This document shows, piece after piece, positions 1-4,987 of a stretch of 5,202 nt of DNA. The notes under the pieces were generated by a model. The model was not told the DNA's origin, made no database searches, and saw only the letters and a program-made list of their open reading frames with translations. The position numbers were made by a program, and so were the translations under genes. This stretch comes from VAZQ01 sp036502925 (GTDB taxonomy: Bacteria > Pseudomonadota > Alphaproteobacteria > Rhizobiales > Xanthobacteraceae). Position 1 is the stretch's first letter; each line of letters opens with the position of its first letter. The DNA lies in contig DASXXS010000157.1 in assembly GCA_036502925.1 (NCBI GenBank), positions 1 through 5,202 on the forward strand. The letters are read 5' to 3'.

Positions 1-1219
1 AGCGGTGGCGCGGCGCAGCTACGGCAAGCTGGTCGCCTTTCTGGCGGCGCGCACGCGCGATGTGGCGGGCGCGGAGGACGCCTTGTCCGACGCCTTCGCG
101 GCCGCGCTGGCGGATTGGCCCTCGAGCGGAATTCCTTCGAGCCCGGAGGCGTGGCTGCTGGCGGTGGCGCGGCGCAAGATGATCGATGCGTCCCGGCGCC
201 GGCGCAGCCACGAGGACGCCGCCGGGCACCTGCGCTTGATGCAGGAAGAGCTCGAGGCCGCGGCAGCGAGCGAGACGCAGATTCCCGATGATCGCCTGCT
301 CTTGATGTTCGCCTGCGCCCATCCGGCGATCGACCCGGGCATTCGCGCGCCGATGATCCTGCAGACCGTTCTGGGTTTCGACGCCGCCACGATCGCCTCA
401 GCCTTTCTGGTCTCGCCCGCCACCATGGGCCAGCGGCTGGTGCGCGCCAAGAAGAAGATCAGCCAGGCCGGCATCCCGTTCCGGCTGCCCGAGCGCGCCG
501 ATCTGCGCGAGCGTCTGGCGGCCGTGCTGGGCGCCATCTACGCCGTATTCTCGGAAGGCTGGTTCGATCCCGCCGGCACCGAGACTCGCCGCCGCAACCT
601 CAGCGAGGAAGGCATCTGGCTCGGCCGGCTGGTGGTTGCGCTGTTGCCGCAGGAGCCCGAGGGGCTCGGCCTGTTGGCCCTGATGCTGCATGCCGAGGCG
701 CGGCGCGGCGCGCGGCGCAACCCGCAGGGCGAATACGTGCCGCTGGCGGACCAGGATCCGCAATCGTGGAGCACGCCGTTGATCGAGGAGGCGGAAGCGC
801 TCTTGCTGCGGGCAAGCCGCATGGGCGCGGTCGGCCGTTATCAGCTGGAAGCGGCGGTGCAATCGGCCCATGTGGTGCGCCGGCTCACCGGCAAATCGGA
901 TTGGGCCGCGATCGAGCGCCTTTACGATGCGCTGGCGGCGATCATCGATTCCCCGGTGGTGGCGATCAACCGGGCGATCGCGATTGCCGAGACGCGCGGC
1001 CCGGCCGCGGGGCTGCTGGCGCTCGACGCGCTGGCGGGCGATGCGCGGCTCGCCGAATATCAACCCTATTGGGCAGCCCGCGCCGGATTGCTGGCGCGCA
1101 CCGGCGCGCAGGCAGCCGCCGAGGCGGCCTATGAACGGGCGATCGGGCTCGAAGCCGATCCGGCCGTTCGCCGCTTCCTGCAGCAACGCCGCGCAGAGCT
1201 TAACGACGCGGCTTCGTAG
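1..1219 (+). CDS. ECF sigma factor with C-terminal TPR-like extension (ECF42-like), 5' partial
   Basis: Probable RNA polymerase sigma factor of the extracytoplasmic-function class, which would direct core polymerase to a small set of promoters. Numbering from the GTG at 5, residues about 3-67 form the sigma-2 region (start SYGKLVAFLAARTRD, then PEAWLLAVARRKMIDASRRRR). Residues about 95-152 form sigma-4, with the helix-turn-helix around FDAATIASAFLVSPATMGQR. Residues about 160-400 are an alpha-helical, Ala/Leu-rich extension with TPR-like periodicity, for example YWAARAGLLARTGAQAAAEA followed by AYERAIGLEADP. About 400 residues is far longer than a minimal ECF factor (near 200) and fits the ECF42 group. 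In that group the TPR region is needed for activity and the usual neighbour is a DGPF/YCII-domain gene rather than an anti-sigma gene. No such partner is visible, but the upstream side is cut off. The frame is open to the left edge, and the GTG at 5 lies at a point where relatives already have preceding residues, so I treat the gene as truncated by the window. Its stop codon lies inside a repeat. Confidence 0.92.
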   Translation, partial: AVARRSYGKLVAFLAARTRDVAGAEDALSDAFAAALADWPSSGIPSSPEAWLLAVARRKMIDASRRRRSHEDAAGHLRLMQEELEAAAASETQIPDDRLLLMFACAHPAIDPGIRAPMILQTVLGFDAATIASAFLVSPATMGQRLVRAKKKISQAGIPFRLPERADLRERLAAVLGAIYAVFSEGWFDPAGTETRRRNLSEEGIWLGRLVVALLPQEPEGLGLLALMLHAEARRGARRNPQGEYVPLADQDPQSWSTPLIEEAEALLLRASRMGAVGRYQLEAAVQSAHVVRRLTGKSDWAAIERLYDALAAIIDSPVVAINRAIAIAETRGPAAGLLALDALAGDARLAEYQPYWAARAGLLARTGAQAAAEAAYERAIGLEADPAVRRFLQQRRAELNDAAS

Positions 1220-1273
1220 CCCGGATGAAGGCGACACCAGGGCGTTACGCCCTTATGGCTCCGTGCGGGCTAC
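1216..1273. repeat. Palindromic repeat unit 1
   Basis: Outer arms gtagcccg (1216-1223) and cgggctac (1266-1273) are perfect reverse complements. Between them GGGCG (1240-1244) and CGCCC (1248-1252) form a 5-bp hairpin with a 3-base loop. The left arm overlaps the sigma factor's TAG stop codon at 1217-1219. Confidence 0.8.
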
Positions 1274-1284
1274 ACGCTTCGTAG

Positions 1285-1317
1285 CCCGGATGAAGGCGCG
1301 CAGCGCCGCAATCCGGG
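1285..1317. repeat. Palindromic repeat unit 2 (two-tier hairpin)
   Basis: Outer stem cccggat (1285-1291) pairs with atccggg (1311-1317). An inner stem ggcgc (1295-1299) pairs with gcgcc (1303-1307) across a gca loop. This is the classic layout of a REP-type element: a hairpin with a small internal bulge. Confidence 0.82.
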
Positions 1318-1341
1318 ACCGGCCGCCCCCGCATTGCGCCA

Positions 1342-1390
1342 TAGCCCGTCGAAGACGGGCGTAAACGCCCTTATGGCTCCATGCGGGCTA
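1342..1390. repeat. Palindromic repeat unit 3
   Basis: Outer arms tagcccg (1342-1348) and cgggcta (1384-1390) are perfect reverse complements. Inside, gcccgtc (1344-1350) can instead pair with gacgggc (1354-1360) over a gaa loop, and GGGCG (1357-1361) with CGCCC (1366-1370). These foldings compete for the same bases. Confidence 0.78.
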
Positions 1391-1415
1391 CAGCCGGCGG
1401 CGATTTCGCTATAGT
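1387..1415 (+). promoter_or_regulatory. Possible promoter of the decarboxylase operon
   Basis: TATAGT at 1410-1415 matches a sigma-70-type -10 box at five of six positions. Seventeen bases upstream is gctaca (1387-1392), a weak -35 matching only the ACA half; it is the tail of the last palindromic repeat. Predicted transcription would start near 1421, just before the ribosome binding site, giving a very short leader. This is inferred by inspection only. Confidence 0.33.
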
Positions 1416-1433
1416 GCCCGACGGAGGATCGGC

Positions 1434-2993
1434 ATGGGAATCATCGAGAAGACCGAGACCAAGGTGCCGGCGCGCGCGGCGGATTGCGAACGTTTCCGCC
1501 TGCGCGGATTCATCGAGAGCCTGCCGGCCGACGAGCTCGAGACGCGCCGCGAGTCCATGGATCTCGCCGATGTCGCCGCCGCGCTCGAGGACAATCCGAA
1601 AGCCGTCATGTTCGGCGCGGTCGGCCCGGAGCGGCACCCGCTGGTGGGCAACGTCACCGGCAGCCGCGGGCGCATCGCGCGCGCCTTCGGGATCGCGGCG
1701 AACGAATTGTCGAGCGAAATCCGCCGCCGTCTCGGCGGCAAGCCGGAAGTGTTCGAGATCGCGCGCGGAGAGGCGCCGGCCCAGGAGATCGTGCTGACCG
1801 GCGAGGAGGCCGACCTGACCGCGCTGCCGGTCCATCTGCAGCACGGCGAGGACGGCGCGCCCTATATCTCCTCGGCGGTGGATTTCGTGCTCGATCCGGC
1901 GACCGGCTGGACCAATGTGGGCATCCGCCGCCTGATGTTGCGCGGCCGCCGCGAGGCGGGCATCGATCTCAATTCGCCGAGCGACCTGCGCGCCATCTAT
2001 GAAGCGAGCGCCGCCGCCGGGGAGCCGCTGCCGATCAGCTTCGTGGTCGGGGCGCATCCGATCGATCACGTGGCCGCCGTGATGCGGCTGCCGGTGGACG
2101 AGCTTTCGCTCATCGCCTCGCTGCGGGCCGCGCCGCTGCCGGTGGTGAAATGCGTCACCAACGACATCCGGGTGCCGGCGGATGCCGAGTGGGTGCTGGA
2201 AGGCTATCTCGACGCCCGCGGCCATGTCGAATCGGAAGGGCCCTACGGCGAATTCCTCGGCTACTACGGCAGCGTGAAGCGCAATCCGGTGTTCCACCTG
2301 ACCGCGGTCACGCGGCGCCGCGACGCGCTGTTCCAGACCTCGACCATCGGGGGCCGCTCGCTCGGCCGCACCGACACGGCGCCGCTCAACGGCGTGCGCA
2401 CCGAGGTCATGATCTGGCGCGCGCTCGAAGCGGCGGTGCGCGAACCGGTGGCCGTCTATGCGACGACGTCGAGCGGCGGCATGTTCAATCTGCGGGTGGC
2501 CTTGCGCCAGCGGGTCGCCGGCGAGGCCCGCAACGCCATCGCGGCCTGCTTCGGCGCGCTGCCCAACGTCAAGAACGTGTTCGTGGTCGATCCCGATATC
2601 GACGTGTTCTCCGACCAGCAAATGGACTGGGCGCTGGCGACCCGCTTCCAGCCGGACCGCGATCTCGTCGTGATGAGCGGCCTGCGCACGCTGCCGCTCG
2701 ATCCTTCGCTCACGAACGGAAAGATCGGCGCCAAGGCCGGATTCGATTTGACCTGGCCGTTCGGCAGCGACGGGCGCCTCGAAACTCGTGTCCCGGCGCC
2801 GCCGCGCTTTGCGGGTGAACGCTTCGCATCGATCGAGGCCGCGCTGGCGCAGGGGCCCAAATCCTTCGAACAGCTGATGAGCGCAGTGGGCAGCCGCGAC
2901 GGGCGCGAGATCGTGCGTGCGCTCGAGGCATTGCGCGCCAAGGCCGTGCTCGAGCGCGATGGCGAAGGCCGCTATTGCATCAAATCCGGATAG
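1434..2993 (+). CDS. UbiD-family prenylated-FMN-dependent decarboxylase
   Basis: Probable cytoplasmic decarboxylase of the UbiD/Fdc1 family, which removes CO2 from aromatic or alpha,beta-unsaturated acids using prenylated FMN made by UbiX. The 519 residues match family size (about 500). Compared from memory with Aspergillus Fdc1, N161 and R166 (NVGIRR) match N168 and R173, E223 matches the metal ligand E233, and E268 and E273 in EGPYGEF match the acidic catalytic pair E277 and E282. VVKC followed by TND (237-244), LEGYLDARGHVESEGPYGEF (255-274) and NPVFHLTAVTRRRDALFQT are further hallmarks. The histidine matching Fdc1 H191 is missing: there is no His between R166 and H208. After the core, residues about 460-519 form a tail that looks like a winged helix. 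ATG 1434 is chosen because GGAGG (1423-1427) lies 6 bases upstream. It is probably co-transcribed with the binding-protein gene. It is not clearly the ubiquinone-pathway UbiD, so no symbol is given; the substrate is unknown. Confidence 0.93.
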   Translation: MGIIEKTETKVPARAADCERFRLRGFIESLPADELETRRESMDLADVAAALEDNPKAVMFGAVGPERHPLVGNVTGSRGRIARAFGIAANELSSEIRRRLGGKPEVFEIARGEAPAQEIVLTGEEADLTALPVHLQHGEDGAPYISSAVDFVLDPATGWTNVGIRRLMLRGRREAGIDLNSPSDLRAIYEASAAAGEPLPISFVVGAHPIDHVAAVMRLPVDELSLIASLRAAPLPVVKCVTNDIRVPADAEWVLEGYLDARGHVESEGPYGEFLGYYGSVKRNPVFHLTAVTRRRDALFQTSTIGGRSLGRTDTAPLNGVRTEVMIWRALEAAVREPVAVYATTSSGGMFNLRVALRQRVAGEARNAIAACFGALPNVKNVFVVDPDIDVFSDQQMDWALATRFQPDRDLVVMSGLRTLPLDPSLTNGKIGAKAGFDLTWPFGSDGRLETRVPAPPRFAGERFASIEAALAQGPKSFEQLMSAVGSRDGREIVRALEALRAKAVLERDGEGRYCIKSG

Positions 2994-3007
2994 AAAGGCA
3001 CGGCCGC

Positions 3008-3012
3008 GGAGG
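3008..3012 (+). promoter_or_regulatory. Ribosome binding site that sets the binding-protein start
   Basis: GGAGG lies 10 bases before ATG 3023. The longer in-frame start at 2975 has no such site, overlaps the decarboxylase gene and would put an Arg/His-rich stretch in front of the signal peptide. Starting at 3029 (MLKRN) is possible but the spacing, 16 bases, is poor. Confidence 0.7.
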
Positions 3013-3022
3013 CTTCCAAGTC

Positions 3023-4063
3023 ATGGCCATGCTCAAGCGCAATCTGTTGGTGTTGCTTGCCCTCTTGGCCGGCGCGGCGGCGGCGCATGCGCAGGACGTC
3101 ACCGTCAAGGTCGGCATGGTGAAATCGATCTCGTCGGTCGCGACCCTGACCGCGATCGAGAAGGGTTATTTCAAGGAGTTCGGCATCAAGGTGGAGACCG
3201 AGGACCTCGATACCTCGGCCAATGTGATCGCGCTCCTGGCGCAGAACCGGCTGCAGGTGGTCGAAGGCGGAATCTCAGCCGGCTACTTCAATGCACTGGA
3301 GAAGGACCTTCCGATCACCATGGTGATGGATCGGGTCTCGAGCCCACTCGGCCATCATTTGATGCTGCGCCCCGACCTCAAGGAGCAGATCACGCGGTTC
3401 AAGGACCTCAAGGGCAGGATCATCGCCAGCAACGGCCAAGGCTCGGTCTCGACCTACGAGGTCGGCAAGATGCTGGAAACCGACGGGCTCACCATCGCGG
3501 ACGTCGACGTCAAGGTCCTGCCGTTCAATCAGATGGCCATTGCCTTCACCAACAAGGCGATCGACGCGGCGATCGTCATTCCGCCGTTCACGTCGCAATT
3601 CCTCGACCATGGCTTCGCGGTGAGCTTCAAGCAGCCTGACGACCTGGTCAAGCCATGGCCGCTGACCATCGCGGTCGCCATGATCAACACCGACTGGGCG
3701 AAGCCCAACCGCGAGCTCTTGCGCAACTATTTCACCGCCTATCTGCACGGCGTTCGCGACTATTGCCAGGCCTATCACGGCGGAGCGAACCGGGCCGAGC
3801 TGATCCAGCGCCTGATCCGCACCGGCACCGAGACCCGCGCGGAGCTGCTCTACGAGTATCCCTGGCCGGCGCGCGATCCCAACGGCCGCATCAATGTCGA
3901 GAGCATGCTCGACATGCAGGCCTGGTACCGACAGAACAAGTTCAGCAGTGCGCAGCTGCCGGCCGAGCGGCTGGCCGACACGTCCTTTGCCGGTTATGCG
4001 GTGCAAAGGCTCGGGCCGTTCGTGGTCGAGAACCAGGACAGCAAGCTCGTGGGCTGCCGCTGA
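3023..4063 (+). CDS. ABC transporter substrate-binding protein, NitT/TauT (NMT1/SsuA-like) family
   Basis: Periplasmic solute-binding protein that would deliver a ligand to an ABC importer. From ATG 3023 it has 346 residues. Residues 1-23 are a typical Sec signal peptide: charged MLKRN, hydrophobic LLVLLALLAGAAAA, then AHA before the predicted cleavage at Q24. The mature part opens with TVKVGMVKSISSVATLTAIE and KGYFKEFGIKVE, the usual start of NMT1/SsuA/TauA-like proteins, where an early strand-helix is followed by 'GYF-EFGI-V'. FKDLKGRIIASNGQGSVSTY (126-145) is the second conserved ligand-loop region, and AIAFTNKAIDAAIVIPPF (172-189) matches the 'A-GAIDAA-...P' segment. It starts 29 bp after the decarboxylase stop, so the two probably form one operon. 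The family binds sulfonates, nitrate, thiamine precursors and aromatic carboxylates; the ligand here is not predictable. No permease or ATPase gene follows. Only two cysteines occur after the signal (C248, C345). Confidence 0.93.
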   Translation: MAMLKRNLLVLLALLAGAAAAHAQDVTVKVGMVKSISSVATLTAIEKGYFKEFGIKVETEDLDTSANVIALLAQNRLQVVEGGISAGYFNALEKDLPITMVMDRVSSPLGHHLMLRPDLKEQITRFKDLKGRIIASNGQGSVSTYEVGKMLETDGLTIADVDVKVLPFNQMAIAFTNKAIDAAIVIPPFTSQFLDHGFAVSFKQPDDLVKPWPLTIAVAMINTDWAKPNRELLRNYFTAYLHGVRDYCQAYHGGANRAELIQRLIRTGTETRAELLYEYPWPARDPNGRINVESMLDMQAWYRQNKFSSAQLPAERLADTSFAGYAVQRLGPFVVENQDSKLVGCR

Positions 4064-4120
4064 GGCGGGGTCGAGGCGGGATTTGATGATGGAGCCGGCA
4101 CCGCGCTTCACTCCCAGAGT

Positions 4121-4251
4121 ACTTGTCCCGCCCTTGAGCCGGGACCGTTCCAGACTCTGGCGGGGATCGTTTCAAACTCCGAGCTTGGAACGGTCCCGGG
4201 TCAAGCCCGGGACAAGGTTCGTAACGGTCCCGGCTCAAGGCCGGGACAAGT
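4121..4251. repeat. Second palindromic repeat cluster, three copies forming a large inverted repeat
   Basis: Three copies of a 28-29 bp element with the pattern aacggtcccgg...caag. Copies at 4189-4216 and 4223-4250 lie in the same orientation; the copy at 4121-4149 is inverted. The 29-bp arms 4121-4149 and 4223-4251 are reverse complements with one mismatch, and gggaccgttcca (4141-4152) pairs exactly with tggaacggtccc (4186-4197). Each copy is itself a hairpin: GTCCCGGG/CCCGGGAC around loop tcaag in one and GTCCCGGC/GCCGGGAC in another. The region separates two convergent genes and might act as a bidirectional transcription barrier, but there is no T-tract. Confidence 0.88.
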
Positions 4252-4268
4252 GTCCTGCGATCGCGAGC

Positions 4269-4451
4269 CTAACCTTCAACCGGCTTGTCGTCCGCCGGCG
4301 GCTGGGCGGCCGGCGGCGCTTCGGTGGCGGCGCGCTCGGCCTTGCGTTGCGCGGTTTTCTCGTCCTTTTTTCGCTGCTTTTCCTCGCTGCGGGCGCGCGC
4401 CGCCCGGTCTCGTTCACTGCGGTCTCTACCGTAGTTGGGCCGAAATACCAT
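4269..4451 (-). CDS. Small highly charged hypothetical protein (60 aa)
   Basis: I cannot assign a function. The protein opens MVFRPNYGRDRSERDRAARA, continues as a Lys/Arg/Glu-rich stretch to about residue 41 that should be one long helix, and ends in a Pro/Ala-rich acidic tail (APPAAQPPADDKPVEG). No signal peptide, membrane segment or cysteine is seen. The 'M-x-[FY]-[KR]-P-N-Y-x-x-[DN]-R' start and charged helix resemble small conserved proteins I associate with alphaproteobacteria, which is recognition from memory. The start is supported by GAGG on the minus strand (plus-strand 4457-4460) five bases before ATG. It is divergent from the cold-shock gene, with 191 bp between the two start codons, and convergent with the binding-protein gene. 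The other minus-strand frame across this region lacks the family-like start and a good ribosome binding site. Cationic composition would suit RNA or ribosome association, but that is speculation. Confidence 0.72.
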   Translation of the reverse strand: MVFRPNYGRDRSERDRAARARSEEKQRKKDEKTAQRKAERAATEAPPAAQPPADDKPVEG

Positions 4452-4472
4452 GAAATCCTCGCATGAACCGGG

Positions 4473-4500
4473 TTGCTATCGTGCGGTTTGAGCCTATATA
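4473..4500 (+). promoter_or_regulatory. Candidate sigma-70-type promoter of the cold-shock gene
   Basis: TTGCTA (4473-4478) and TATATA (4495-4500) are separated by 16 bases and match the -35 and -10 consensus at four and five of six positions. Transcription from about 4507 would leave a leader of roughly 136 bases before ATG 4643, in line with the long leaders of cspA-type genes. The -10 sits inside the perfect palindrome gcctatataggc (4492-4503). Inspection only. Confidence 0.45.
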
Positions 4501-4582
4501 GGCGTTTGTTCGAGATTTCGCCTGTCTTTGCTGTTTGCCCCAAGTCGGGCTCTTCTTCAGACAACGTTGAATTCGGACGCAA

Positions 4583-4624
4583 GGCTGCGCGATGTCGTGC
4601 AGCCGTCAGACGCCGAGCGGCGTT
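4583..4624 (+). promoter_or_regulatory. Structured leader of the cold-shock gene (two tandem hairpins)
   Basis: First hairpin: ggctgcgcg (4583-4591) pairs with cgtgcagcc (4596-4604), nine pairs including one G-U, with loop atgt. Second hairpin: acgcc (4610-4614) pairs with ggcgt (4619-4623) around gagc, ending seven bases before the AGGAGG ribosome binding site (4631-4636). Cold-shock messages commonly use leader structure to control stability and translation with temperature. Whether this leader does so is inference. Confidence 0.5.
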
Positions 4625-4642
4625 CTCAAGAGGAGGCCAGAC

Positions 4643-4846
4643 ATGGCTACAGGTACGGTAAAGTTTTTCAACTCACAAAAGGGCTTCGGCTTCATTCAGC
4701 CGCAAGACGGCGGCAAGGACGTATTCGTCCACATTTCCGCGGTCGAGCGTGCCGGCATGAGCAACCTCAACGAGGGGCAGAAGCTCACCTATGACGTCGT
4801 CAGCGAGCGCGGCAAGCTGGCGGCCGCGAATCTGCAGGCCGTCTAA
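4643..4846 (+). CDS. cspA: Cold-shock protein, CspA family
   Basis: Single cold-shock domain protein that binds single-stranded RNA and DNA in the cytoplasm and acts as an RNA chaperone that keeps messages open, often at low temperature or on entry to slow growth. The 67 residues match the family's usual length (65-70). TGTVKFFN opens the first strand, KGFGFI (13-18) is RNP1, VFVHIS (27-32) is RNP2, and VVSERGKLAAANLQ forms the last strands. Aromatic binding residues F9, F15, F17, F28 and H30 are all present. ATG 4643 is chosen because AGGAGG lies six bases upstream and because the protein then begins MATGTVK as family members do; an in-frame ATG at 4592 would add 17 residues with no family match. 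It is monocistronic, with its own long leader and an intrinsic terminator. Most alphaproteobacteria carry several csp copies, so the symbol marks the family rather than a proven orthologue. Confidence 0.97.
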   Translation: MATGTVKFFNSQKGFGFIQPQDGGKDVFVHISAVERAGMSNLNEGQKLTYDVVSERGKLAAANLQAV

Positions 4847-4869
4847 CCGCGGCTTCAAGACACCGGATC

Positions 4870-4899
4870 AGGCCCGGCCGCAACGTGCCGGGCCTTTTT
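4870..4899 (+). terminator. Intrinsic terminator of the cold-shock gene
   Basis: Perfect nine-base stem aggcccggc (4870-4878) with gccgggcct (4887-4895), eight-base loop, followed directly by a run of five T (4895-4899). It begins 24 bases after the cspA stop codon, which fits it as that gene's terminator. Confidence 0.93.
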
Positions 4900-4987
4900 G
4901 CACTTTCACAGCGAAGCGAACACCACGGGGCTGGCCCACAGGGGTTGGCCAATAAGTGTCCACCATCGAGCGACAAGGAGATTGGGA

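Larger units (their letters stand above)
1211..1392. repeat. Cluster of REP-like palindromic repeats
   Basis: Dense repeat cluster between the sigma factor and the decarboxylase gene. A 23-bp direct repeat beginning gcttcgtagcccggat is exact at 1211-1233 and 1276-1298. A second pair, at 1240-1274 and 1357-1392, shares the core acgcccttatggctcc and ends gcgggctaca; it differs by one substitution plus a small change in the central tta/taaa. Three palindromic units can be drawn: 1216-1273, 1285-1317 and 1342-1390, given separately. The GTAGCCCGGAT...ATCCGGG pattern resembles extragenic palindromes common in alphaproteobacterial genomes (from memory, not searched). There is no T-tract, so a simple intrinsic-terminator role is not supported. 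The first copy supplies the sigma factor's stop codon. Confidence 0.88.

Noticed and set aside
398..1237. Long minus-strand open frame opposite the sigma factor gene
   Set aside because: Arg/Gly/Pro/His-rich shadow of a high-GC gene with no recognisable domain; the plus strand encodes clear sigma-factor motifs.
1211..1392. CRISPR array
   Set aside because: The repeats are palindromic, unevenly spaced and only two or three in number, with no regular unique spacers.
1371..2621. 416-codon minus-strand open frame opposite the decarboxylase gene
   Set aside because: Composition (many His, Arg, Asp) is typical of an antisense shadow, and the plus strand shows full UbiD family motifs across the same span.
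3275..4111. 278-codon minus-strand open frame opposite the binding-protein gene
   Set aside because: Antisense shadow; no domain, and the plus-strand protein is a well-supported secreted binding protein.
4189..4250. Rho-independent terminator for the binding-protein operon
   Set aside because: The stems are strong but no run of T follows on either strand, and near-identical copies occur side by side, so a palindromic repeat is the better call.
3894..4466. 190-codon plus-strand frame running through the palindromic repeats
   Set aside because: Crosses the end of the binding-protein gene and the repeat cluster, has Arg/Ser/Pro-rich low-information sequence and no plausible start signal.
4235..4582. 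115-codon minus-strand frame overlapping the small charged protein
   Set aside because: It would run across the divergent promoter region, has no good ribosome binding site and no family-like features; the 60-residue frame is better supported.
4945..4952. TTGGCCAA palindrome upstream of the last gene as an operator
   Set aside because: Only eight bases, common by chance in GC-rich DNA, and no associated promoter could be recognised.
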